A DNA stretch of 64,000 nucleotides, taken from contig CAJNDS010002779.1 in the NCBI GenBank assembly GCA_905221605.1, positions 456,677 through 520,676 of the forward strand, in the 5' to 3' direction. Of the stretch, positions 11,531-20,609 are shown piece after piece. The notes beneath the pieces are model-generated. The model was not told where the DNA came from and ran no database searches. It saw only the letters and a list, made by a program, of their open reading frames with translations. Each line of letters opens with the position of its first letter. Position 1 is the first letter of the stretch. Made by a program: the position numbers and the translations under genes. The stretch is from Symbiodinium natans (Eukaryota > Sar > Dinophyceae > Suessiales > Symbiodiniaceae).

Positions 11531-11637
11531 CCAAGGTCCTCATAATTGTTGTTGTTGGAGTTCCCATTCGTTTCTGCTTGAAGTGATTGAAAGGTCCCAA
11601 AGGAATGGATTTGTGGACCATTCATAGGAATGGATTC

Positions 11638-11985
11638 GTTGACAGAGAGAAGGAGAGATGAGAGAGCGAAGCGAGATAGACGAGAAAGACAAAAGAGAGA
11701 GAAACAAATAGAGAGATAAACGAGAGAGAGAAAACAGAGTCATAAATAGAGAGAGACAAAAGAGAGGGGTACAATAGAGAGAGAGAGAGAGAGATCGAGT
11801 GTGAGAGAGCGAGAGCGAGGGCGAGAGGGAGAAGCAGAGAGAGAGAGAGAGACACAGAAACAAACAATAGAGAGAGTCAGAGAGAGAGAGAGAGAGATAG
11901 AGATAAGAGAGAGCGGGAGAGAGGTATAGAGAGACAGAGAAGAGCATAGAGAGCAGAGAAGAGAGCGAGTGAGACACAACAAGGC
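11638..11985. repeat. GAGA-rich purine tract
   Basis: About 345 bp of almost pure purine (GAGAGA with ATA interruptions). Ser/Leu-rich minus-strand frames are by-products of CTCTCT. Confidence 0.95.
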
Positions 11986-12381
11986 ACTTCACATCGGATC
12001 TTGCGCGGTGCGCCGCGCCTTTTTTGTTTTTCGTGTACGTAACACGTATCTGCATTCGGGTTTGTGACTCCTATCAGTCTTTTCTTGGTTGCTGGTTCAC
12101 GGTTTTGGGTTTAGGCTTTCCTAAGAATTGGGTATCTTTCTTGGGGCTTCCTCTTCTCCGGATTCTGAGGGGTAGATCACGGGTACCACTATTTTGGGAG
12201 ACGTACCCCTATTTTGGCCCCTTGCAGTGTGTCAGAGCAGAAACTTTGGGGTTCTTCCCTACCGACATTCCGAAGGCGATCATCATCAATCACCGGCAGC
12301 TTGCGTTCCTCATCATCAACAGCTTGCATGGCAACAAGCTGGAGGGCATCGAGACAGGCCCAAATAGCAGTATTGCCGCCC

Positions 12382-12424
12382 CTTTTTTTTTGGGGGGGGG
12401 GTGGGGGGGGGGGGGGGAGGGGGC
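12382..12424. repeat. Poly-T then poly-G run
   Basis: A T run followed by about 35 mostly G residues. Similar long G or C runs occur at 15,691, 20,530, 24,650, 25,386, 29,985 and 34,270. They have no strand preference and lie outside recognised exons. Confidence 0.9.
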
Positions 12425-13632
12425 AGAGCGGTCTTCCGAGACTCTGAACCCCTCCCAACCCTGAGAGCGCAGAGAAGGCCAACGCGGGCAGGTAGTGGAC
12501 TTGGGGCCTGGGGGTTTCGGGGCAGCCCACAATCCCCGGGCCGCACCTCCGAACGCGACCTAGATGTACCCCGGCAGATTCTGAAGATGAGGAGGTGCAA
12601 CGTTCTTAGGCGCCAAGTCTGCGCTGGCCAGCACCACCATCGAGTTGCAGACAGGGATCCCTAAGCCCGAAGCGAAGCCCTAAACCCTCTCAGAGCATAT
12701 TGCACCACCACCGGAAGATCTTTCGGAAAGCTCTGTCTTTTCTTTTCAGGGGTTCCCATTGGAGGTTGCCCTAAAGGTTTCAGAGTTGGGTGTGCATTTT
12801 TAATAGCGGCAAGCACGCACTTGCAAGCATCCCTATTCATCGCATTGGCGCTGCAGTGTGCTCTGACTTGGTCGCACACCAGAAAGGCTGACTTCTTCTA
12901 TTGGGGTTTGGCAAATACTCGCAACCATTTCCTGCCCCCAATCTTTGGTTTAGAGATTGGATGTGATCCGTTCATTTCCTGATGTCTCGCTTGAACACTG
13001 TACGTCGGCCGTCGGCAGTCTTGTTTGTCATGCTACGGCGTTGTATGAAAGCTGGAAATCGGTACTGCAGGCGGGGTCCGTCGCGGGCCATTGTCGTATC
13101 TGTTTGCTCAACTTCGCGTCTTAAGATGGGAAGTCCACCCGGGTTACACCGCGCCCCAAACGGGGCGTCAATCCACCTTCGCCTAGCATCAAAAAGTCGT
13201 CAGGACATATCCTTCAACCCAAGCTACTTGACTTGGAAGGGTATCAGCATACCAACCACGTCAGCGTGGCACCTCCCGTGTGTTTGCGTTCTGCCTCGAA
13301 AGCATACACACCCATCCTGGGCAGCCCAGTCCACAAAGCAAAAGCGGTATGTTCTGCTTGAAATGATGCAATCTGTCGTCGTTGTAGCTCCGAGGCTAGT
13401 TTTCGTCGCTAAACCCTAAACCCTAAACCCCTAAGTCTAAACCCCTAAACAACTAAACCCCTAAACCCTAAACCCTAACCCCCCCACTTTGCCAGAATTC
13501 GGGCGGAGTCACTCGTGGAACCGTCTCATCATCTTTCTAGTTGTTGAGAGTCTTGTGGGAAATTCTCCCTGAAGTGGCTCAGTGGTTCCAAGTTTGTGCT
13601 TCAATTTCATTGCCTCATGATGAATCATGCAT

Positions 13633-13790
13633 GCATGTTCACAGACGGCAGTACAATTCCACCTGCAGTTGCGTCGTGCCGGCTTCGCCGCACTCGCGTG
13701 AGTTCAAGTTTTTGCATTTCGGTGTTCTGCTCGGCAAGCAATGCAACTACAGGGCTGAATTGTTTGCTGTTCAGACACTGATGAGTTGCA
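13633..13790 (+). pseudogene. Broken RNase H domain of a retroelement
   Basis: Three adjacent frames together look like an RNase H domain. One frame reads MFTDGSTIPP, matching the FTDGS start of the fold with its catalytic Asp. The next reads QLRRAGFAALA, resembling the R-R-A-G-F strand. A third reads LLGKQCNYRAELFAVQTL, which contains the conserved R-A-E-L-x-A motif with the catalytic Glu. At least two frameshifts and a stop separate them, so the copy is dead. Such domains end LINE-type reverse transcriptases in dinoflagellates. No clear reverse transcriptase was found upstream (12,660-13,560). Confidence 0.5.
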
Positions 13791-13993
13791 AAACCCGTGC
13801 CATTGGGAGGCCTGGACGCTGCCCTCGCGCGGTGCAGTGGCGTCAACTCGGCCCCAGGCGCTCCACGACTGAGAGAGGTTCGATGTTGGGTTCAAGATAG
13901 GGTCTAGGGTTTAGGGTTTAGGGTTTAGGGGTTAGGGTTTTGGGTTTAGGGTTTAGGGTTAGGGTTTAGGGTTCAGACTCTTAGGTAGGGAGT

Positions 13994-14423
13994 TCAAGAA
14001 GGTACCTTATATCCCCCCCCTAGTGCCCCTCAAGGGGGTCCATATAGCCCCTGAAATAGGGGGCTCCCCCCCTTAATCTACTAGAATCCTTGCTATAGGA
14101 ACCCTAATGTTGGGAACACCCCCCATAATCACCCTAAACCCTAAACCCTAAACCCTAAACCCTAAACCCCAAACCCCAAACCCCAAACCCCAAACCCCAA
14201 ACCCCAAACCCCAAACCCCAAACCCCAAACCCTAAACCCTAAACCCTAAACCCTAAACCCTAAACCCTAAACCCTCCAACGTGGTCAAGAAGGTACCTTA
14301 TATCCCCCCCTAGTGCCCCTCAAGGGGGTCCATATAGCCCCTGAAATAGGGGGCTCCCCCCCTTAATCTTCTAGAATCCTTGCTATAGGAACCCTAATGT
14401 TGGGAACATCCCCCAATAATCAC
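13994..14423. repeat. 139-bp direct repeat flanking a CCCTAAA/CCCCAAA tract
   Basis: Two nearly identical 139-bp copies (13,994-14,132 and 14,285-14,423) start TCAAGAAGGTACCTTATATC. They contain CCCCTCAAGGGGGTCCATAT and end near ATAATCAC. Between them lie about 150 bp of heptamers with an inner homogeneous CCCCAAA block. No coding content. This is the longest of several flanking duplications around heptamer tracts. Confidence 0.9.
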
Positions 14424-14532
14424 TCTAAGCCCCAAACCCTAAACCCTAAACCCTAAACCCTAAACCCTAAACCCTAAACCCCAAACCTTCAACCCTCAAC
14501 CCTAAACCCTAAACCCTAAACCCTAAACCCTT

Positions 14533-16215
14533 CCACTTCGTGGAAGGGCTCACCCCCGACATGCTCTACTCGCTGCTGGCCTATCTGGCCATCCTCAGCC
14601 GCGAGCTGGTGGGCGACCAGGTGGGGTTTGGGGTTTAGGGTTAAGGGTTTAGGGTTTGGGGTTTAGGGTTTAGGGTTTAGGGTCTAGGGTTTAGGGTTTG
14701 GGGTTAAGGGTTTAGTTTAGGGTTCAGGGTTTAGGGGTTCCCCAAATCAGGGTCAAGGGTTTCAGGTTTGAGGATTGGGGTGTAGAGACCGACGGGTTCT
14801 TGGTAGGGAATTGGGGAGTTTGTGGAATTTGGTACTTATTCTTTCCCCGAATAGAGGCCGGTTTAAGGGGTCATATAGGGGTACCTCCTTCCCTCCTTAC
14901 CCCAAACCCTAAAACCCTAAACCCCAAACACTAAACCCTAAACCCTAGACCCTAAACCTTAAACCCTAAACCCCAAACCCCAAACCGTAAACGCTAAACC
15001 CGAAACCCTAAACCCGAAACCCTAAACCCTAAACCCTAAACCCCTAACCCTAAACCCTAAACCCTAAACCCAAACCTACGAAAAAAAAAACTGGCAAGTT
15101 GTTCTGGGCGTGCTGTTGACTGGAGGATGGCACCTACCTGGTGGGCACGACACCAGGGCCCGCGAACAACCAGTGGCTTCAGCAGCTTGCGGCTTGTGCC
15201 CTAGAGGACCTCCTTGTGTTATTAGTATTGTTACTCGTGTTTTTTTGTATTCTTCGTATTAATTATTATCATTATGATTATCTTCATGATTATGATTATG
15301 ATCATGATTTTGATTATGCTTATTTTTCTTCTTATTATTATCATGATTATTATTTGGGGATCTTGGGAACTTCGGACTGGTAGTAGGAGGCTTGCGGTTT
15401 GCGGCTCCGGGTGCCTCTGTGAGGTTGGCAAGATGCAGCCGGTGACCTTGTGCAACCATGAGCGGCTTGGCGTGGCCCCGCGGCAGATGGTCCTTTAGGG
15501 TTTAGGGTTTAGGGTTTAGGGTTTAGGGTTTAGGGTTTAGGGTTTAGGGTTTAGGGTTTAGGGTTTAGGGTTTACGGCTTAGGTTTAGGGGGCAATCCAC
15601 GAGAGTCACGTGCCCAGAACATTCAAGGCAGGCACGTGTGGCTTGAGCGACTTCATGGCAGCGGGGGTGCCCTTCCAGGCAGGCATAGTGTGGGGGGGGG
15701 GGGGGGGGCATGAAGAAGAGTGGGGCACTCGCAATCAGGCCTGCTTGCATTCTTCTTTCGCAACTTGGAGGTTCATGGTACTTGTTAACCCAGAAAACTG
15801 TACTTATAGCCCGCTATAAGCCCCTAAAGTGCCCCCATTATGGCTATAGGTACAGTCGTAAGGACAGTTCTAACCCTAGACCTTAAACCCTAAACCTAAA
15901 CCCTTACAGGTACAGTTATAATTGGTTAATTGATAAGTACCATGAACCTCCAAGTAGCATTTTCGAGTGGAACGCCAGAGAGACAAATCCGAGCTTTCAG
16001 TCAGCTTCAGGCGCTGACAGACATCGCTGGTCAGGACCCCTCAAGGGGTTTAGGGTTTAGGGTTTCGGGTTTAGGGTTCAGGGTTTAGGGAGTCAGGCAG
16101 CTCTGTTTAGCTAGTTACACTGTTCACGCAACGGCTGCCCGATCCTCTTGCAGGATGTGGGAGGTGGTGCCCAGCTGTGTCATGTGGCCAACAGCCAGGC
16201 ACGTGGCCGGCCTGG
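14533..16215 (+). CDS. Series of candidate exons, unrecognised gene
   Basis: Three GC-rich + strand pieces look like exons. At 14,533-14,620: HFVEGLTPDMLYSLLAYL then AILSRELVGDQ, amphipathic, ending CAG|GTGG. At 15,125-15,212: EDGTYLVGTTPGPANNQW then LQQLAACALE. At 15,378-15,494: RRLAVCGSGCLCEVGKMQ then PVTLCNHERLGVAPRQMV, with four Cys. A weaker piece is at 16,152-16,215. Introns hold heptamer tracts, an ATT microsatellite and a TIR-A element. No known domain. Whether they form one gene is inference from proximity and strand. Confidence 0.4.
14810..14902. mobile_element. TIR-D family element, diverged
   Basis: Starts TTGGTAGGGAATTGGGGAGT and ends near ACCTCCTTCCCTCCTTACC. Resembles the complete copies at 42,446 and 62,457 but its right end has decayed. 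Confidence 0.45.
14903..15076. repeat. CCCTAAA tract with many variants
   Basis: About 24 units including CCCGAAA, CCCCAAA and CCCTAGA variants, upstream of the 15,125 exon. Confidence 0.95.
15213..15356. repeat. ATT/ATG trinucleotide microsatellite
   Basis: Imperfect ATT, ATG and CTT triplets in a presumed intron between the exons at 15,125 and 15,378. Confidence 0.85.
15496..15590. repeat. TTTAGGG tract
   Basis: About 12 units beginning right after the exon-like sequence ending at 15,494. Confidence 0.95.
15763..15956. mobile_element. TIR-A family element with an internal heptamer tract
   Basis: Left end ACTTGGAGGTTCATGGTACT and right end GATAAGTACCATGAACCTCC then AAGTA are inverted copies. 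A short CCCTAAA-type tract (15,872-15,906) lies inside, between GACAGTTCTAA and ACAGGTACAG. This is about 60 bp longer than the 9.3-kb copy, so the tract seems to have entered the element. Confidence 0.85.
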
Positions 16216-16895
16216 GCTAAAAACCGAGGGGAATGCGTGATCCGGATTCCTGGTTTCTGGGGTGCTTGGGATGAGGATTACGGGGTTTAGGGTTTAGGGT
16301 TTAGGGTACTGCAACGCTACGCGACCCGCCTCAACCCCAAATGGATCGTGGGTGCGAAGATTTTCTGAGAGCCCACCCTGGTCTGAAGTTCATGTCGGGC
16401 TTTCGGTTGAAACAAGATGTCGGATGGTACTGTTTTGACAATGCCAGGGTTCAGGGTTTAGGGTTTAGGGTTTAGGGGTCTCCAAGGAGTTGGACAGAAG
16501 CCTTACTTTTGAACGCCAGCGGGGGTTTGCATCTTTGTATTTGTGCGCGCACGAAGGCGTGTGTGTGTGTGTGTGTATATATATATGTATCGGCCAGCAA
16601 TACTAACGGCAGTTGAGTGTATTGACGAGGATGAGTCCCTGGTCATCTTCTATCCTGAGGCCGGACTTGGGGAAGATTTCTGGAAATCCCCGCCCGGGAC
16701 CCGCTTAAACTCCCCCCCCCCAGGGGTCAACAGCCCAAGTAAGCCTGGAGTTGCTGAAGCCCAGAGTTGCTGAAGCCTAGAGTTGCTGTTTGCTGGTGTG
16801 ACCACTGTGACCTTTCCTGTGCCGGCTCAAGCCAGTGGGCGTTGCTGTGGATATCTAGAGGCACGACATTTCTTCCGTCTTCCCTTTCGCATCCA

Positions 16896-17832
16896 ATGGC
16901 GATGCACATCGCCCCGGAGAATATGAGGCTGCGCCTGACCGAGGAGCAGGCCAAGGGGCTAAGCGCCGTGCTTTCGAAGTGCACCACGTGTATCGCCACG
17001 CTGCAAAGCGTCGGCCCTAACGGCGAGTTTGATGCGGGGGACCTCGACGAGGAGTCTTTTGAGGAAGATGCTGAAGCTTCCAGGGAAGGGACGTGGTTCG
17101 GCAGCCTCGACGCAGTCGCAGAAGATCCCCAGACCAAGAAGCGACCCCTGGATTCAGAAGCTCCAGCTGCAATTACCGTGGAAGCTGCCGCCAAGAAAAA
17201 CGCTAAGAGTGCCCGCAGAACAAATACCCAGAGTGGGGGCACGAAGAGGGAATGCAAGACTCGATCAGCGGCACGGTCGAAAACATCCGCGGTAACACCG
17301 TCTCGTGCACTGGCGGCCCCACAGGCGAAGAAGTCCCCCGGGCCGTCGGACGTCAGTAAGCGTGCTGCCTTGACGGCTCTCAAAGCTGTCCTCGAAGAAT
17401 TGACCCAGGATAAGGAGGTCGGGGTTTACGAAAAGAGGGGAACCCCCAGTTTAGATCCCCAAATAGTAGGATTCCCTTATCACAAGGACCCCAAGAAGGT
17501 ATCCAGAATTTGGGAAACGCCAGGTGGGGAAGTTCTTCGCAAAGCCGGTTAACACTGCCAAGCACAAGGACTACCTGGAGAAGATTGCCCCCAACAAGCC
17601 TGTAGACCTCGGCACTGTGATGGCCAACTTGGACGGCGATATGTACCGCGACCTGGGCGAAGTGGTCAGCGATGTGAACATGGTGTGGGAGAATTGTTTC
17701 AAGTACAACAAGGAGAACACGCGCGTGTACCAGATAGCGCTCCGGACCCAGAAGCAGTTCTCCGCGAAGGTCCAGCGCTTGGATCGCGACAACCGAACTG
17801 CACGACGGTCAAGAACACCAAAGCGTTGCTGA
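16896..17832 (+). CDS. Bromodomain protein, two exons
   Basis: Exon 1 runs from the ATG at 16,896 to 17,417, exon 2 from 17,524 to the TGA at 17,830. The N-terminal part opens MAMHIAPENMRLRLTEEQ and is acidic, then turns Lys/Arg/Ala/Ser-rich (about residues 70-160), suggesting disorder and nuclear localisation. Exon 2 encodes a bromodomain: FFAKPVNTAKHKDYLEKI, NKPVDLGTVMANL, then DVNMVWENCFKYN. The P-V-D-L-G-T turn and the C-F-K-Y-N segment with the acetyl-lysine-contacting Asn are intact. Bromodomains read acetylated lysines on histones. A 106-nt GT-AG intron interrupts the frame just before the domain and is itself a TIR-C element. The protein ends soon after the domain (basic tail TARRSRTPKRC). 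Further splicing cannot be excluded. Confidence 0.85.
17418..17523. mobile_element. TIR-C element forming the bromodomain-gene intron
   Basis: The intron starts GTCGGGGTTTACGAAAAG and ends TTTGGGAAACGCCAG. Positions 17,421-17,447 are the exact inverted complement of the right end of the 41.64-kb element. Its centre (AATAGTAGGATTCCC, GGACCCCAAGAAGG) is shared with the 38.77-kb copy. Removing it from GAG|GT to CAG|GTGGGG joins the two exons in phase 0. The borders AGGTCGGG and AGGTGGGG form an imperfect 8-nt direct repeat, as expected for a target duplication that supplies splice sites. Confidence 0.8.
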
Positions 17833-18178
17833 GCTGCCTTCCTCATGCTCACCCGCGGCAAATCAGCCTCAATCACAGGCAGTCGGTCGCAGGTCTCATC
17901 ATGTTGCGTCCTTCTTCGCGTATGTCCTGGGAAGAGCTCGAGGTAGGCCAGCTGTGCAAGGAGCGTTTCACCTCCAGAATCTAGCTCATTCATCACCGAG
18001 TGGGTGCTGTGTGGAAGGTCCGAAGCGCTTGGTAGCAGGGGGTCATCTTCAAGTGTACCTGGTTACTTTCCACATTGGACCTCTCAAGACTTTCAAGGCC
18101 AGACACCCCGGGGCCTGGAATTGAGGCATGCTTTCTCCCTCGAAGGATCCGATTTGTGAGTCGAGATGGTGCGAAGTT

Positions 18179-18232
18179 CGGGTTTAGGGTTTAGGGTTTA
18201 GGGTTTAGGGTTCAGGGTTTAGGGTTTAGGGC
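18179..18232. repeat. TTTAGGG tract
   Basis: About 7 units downstream of the bromodomain gene. The stretch 17,833-18,600 holds no recognised coding sequence. Confidence 0.9.
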
Positions 18233-18400
18233 CAAATCTTGCTATGCTCTCCTTTGTCTCAGTGCTTCTCAGTGTCTGTATACACCGACTCCGCTGTTCA
18301 ACAGTCTCACAGTTGGAGCACATCTGCGAGGAAGTCTTCGAAAGAGAGAAAGGCCACGGAGGGTAAGGGCAGCACCACTGCAATCATGGTGCTCAGCATG

Positions 18401-18597
18401 CTAAACCCTAAACCCTAAACCCTAAACCCTAAACCCGAAACCCTAAGCCCCAAACCCTAAACCCTAAACCCTAAACCCTAAACCCTAAACCCTAAACCCT
18501 AAACCCTAAACCCTAAAACCTAAACCCTAAACCCTAAACCCTAAACCCTAAACCCTAAACCCTAAACCCTAAACCCTAAACCCTAAACCCTAAACCC
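18401..18597. repeat. CCCTAAA tract, about 28 units
   Basis: Long, nearly perfect array with one CCCGAAA and one CCCCAAA unit, immediately upstream of the 18,602 exon. Confidence 0.95.
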
Positions 18598-18601
18598 AAC
18601 G

Positions 18602-18720
18602 CCTGGCAGGTGCTGGCCTTCGCGGCCTTCGTGGGGAACGGGCGGATGTTGCCTGTTCCGTTCACTCTCCTGGGCGCGAGGAGGTATCTCAACACCATTT
18701 GTGACCCTGGCCAGAGTTGA
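18602..18720 (+). CDS. Candidate last exon, hydrophobic
   Basis: Reads AWQVLAFAAFVGNGRMLP, then VPFTLLGARRYLNTICDP, then GQS and a TGA. The first half could be a membrane segment. No gene in the preceding kilobases clearly connects to it. Family unknown. Confidence 0.4.
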
Positions 18721-19098
18721 AGTGGGATTAGGGTTTAGGGTTTGGGGTTTGGTGTTTGGGGTTTAGGGTTGATGGATGGTTAGGGGCACATGCGGGTGCT
18801 GGGACATATGGGCGTTTCCCAACATAGGGGTGCCCCCTTTGTACCTCAAACAGAATAGAAAAGGGTACCCCTACTTTCGGAAAACCCTTATATGGATCTG
18901 AAACTTCCACCCCACCAACCGAAGCCTTTTGGGAAGCCCTAAGCCCAAAAGCCCGCGCCGAAACCTACAGAGCCCTGCCAGATGGCGAGACGGGAGTGGG
19001 CCCTCCCTTTCAGAATCTGTGCGGGAAGGCCGGGGACTTACATCATCGAAACAGAGCTCCGCAGAGCCCAACACCGCGCGACTCCACACCCTGCAAGA

Positions 19099-19300
19099 TT
19101 AAACCCTAAACCCTAAACCCTAAACCCTAAACCCTAAACCCTAAACCCTAAACCCTAAACCCTAAACCCTAAACCCTAAACCCTAAACCCTAGACCCTAG
19201 ACCCTAAACCCTAAACCCTAAACCCTAAACCCCAAACCCCAAACCCTAAACCCTAAACCCTAAACCCTAAACCCTAAACCCTAACCCTAAACCCTAAACG
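19099..19300. repeat. CCCTAAA tract, about 28 units
   Basis: Near-perfect array with two CCCTAGA and two CCCCAAA units. It is followed by a possible short exon at 19,353-19,396 (VAVDNLLNENILTQ) bounded by AG|G and CAG|G. Confidence 0.95.
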
Positions 19301-19458
19301 GTCGGAACCCCTCAACCTTGAAGTTCAGAGCCTTCACGGCTCGCTCCACGTGAGGTTGCTGTGGACAACCTGCTCAACGAGAACATTCTTACACAGGATG
19401 TGCAGCTTTGCTGCAGATTTCGGGCTTCTTACTGTTTAGGGTTTAGGGTTTAGGGTTT

Positions 19459-19535
19459 GTTAGTAGGGAATGTGGGGAGTGAGGGGTGCCCTATATAGTC
19501 CCTGAAAGGGTATATATCTATATATGGTCCTGTGG
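19459..19535. mobile_element. TIR-D family element, left part
   Basis: Begins GTTAGTAGGGAATGTGGGGA, like the complete copies at 42,446 and 62,457. The right end is not recognisable. Confidence 0.5.
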
Positions 19536-19747
19536 CGCATATCTCGGGGTTATGGTGAAGGGTTGGCCAGGAGTTCGAAGTTAGGGTTTGAGGACTTGGG
19601 GGGCTTCGGGTGATCTGCGGCGAAGCCGGGCTCAACCCTCTGCCGCGAACCGGAAACCCTAAAAGCCCCAAACTCGGGGGAGTTGGGGGCATCTCTTTGC
19701 TCTGTTGCTGTTGCGCGGCCGCGTTGCCGCGTTCTTTTTCCGGTGCG

Positions 19748-19817
19748 TGCCAGGACGGGCTGGTGTACCTTATAACCCCTTAAACAGGCCCTTCATAGGG
19801 TTGGTTATGGGGATTAT
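19748..19817. repeat. 70-bp dispersed repeat, copy 2
   Basis: TGCCAGGACGGGCTGGTGTA to GGTTATGGGGATTAT, collinear with 8,537-8,606. Confidence 0.7.
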
Positions 19818-20609
19818 AGGGACAAACAGCCTGGTGCCCCAAGGAAGACAAGGGTTTCGCTGACCCCGCTCAGCATGAAGGCGCGCTGCTTTGATCCTGG
19901 AAGACTTGAAGCCCTAAGCCCTAAGCCCTAAGCCCTAAGCCCTAAGCCCCAAACCCCAAACCCCAAACCCTAAACCCTTCTTAACCCTAAACCCGAAACC
20001 CTAAACCCTAAACCCTGAGCCCTGAACCCTAAACCTTCGCTCTGCAAAGGCGGCCTCCTTCGTGGCCGTAGCATCCTATTGCAGCGACTGTCACAGGCTG
20101 GATGTCTCTCCACCCAGGGTTTAGGGTTTAGGGTTCAGGGTTTAGGGTTTTGGGTTGAGCTTCTGAACCCATCTATAGTCTTTCTTAGGAACTAGTGTGT
20201 CCCTTCTTTGGTTCAGCTGCAGCCTCCCGAAAGGAACTATTGACAAACCCTAAACCCTAAACCCTAAACACTAAACCCTAAACCCTAAACCCTAAACCCT
20301 AAACCCTAAACCCCAAACCCCAAACCCCAAACCCTAAACCCTAAACCCTTAGTAAGGGGGAGAAAGTTCGAGCCCTGGACTCCCCGAGCCTTCCAACATG
20401 GTTTATTTCCCAAAATTAGGGGGGGTGCCCCCTTTTGTGCCCAAAATAGATTACTGTAGAATTTTAAATACCAAAGTAGGGGTACGTTACCCCGTTCATA
20501 CCCCAAAATAGAATGGAATCCCTGAAAGGGAACCCCCCCCCCCCCCCAAAGAAAGAAAAAAACAAACAAAAAGGGTACGGAAACCCCCAAATCGATGAAG
20601 ATTGGAGGG

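Noticed and set aside
11540-12055. 171-codon Ser/Leu-rich frame resembling a membrane protein
   Set aside because: It covers a GAGA purine tract; all minus frames are Ser/Leu-rich and no start or domain is credible.
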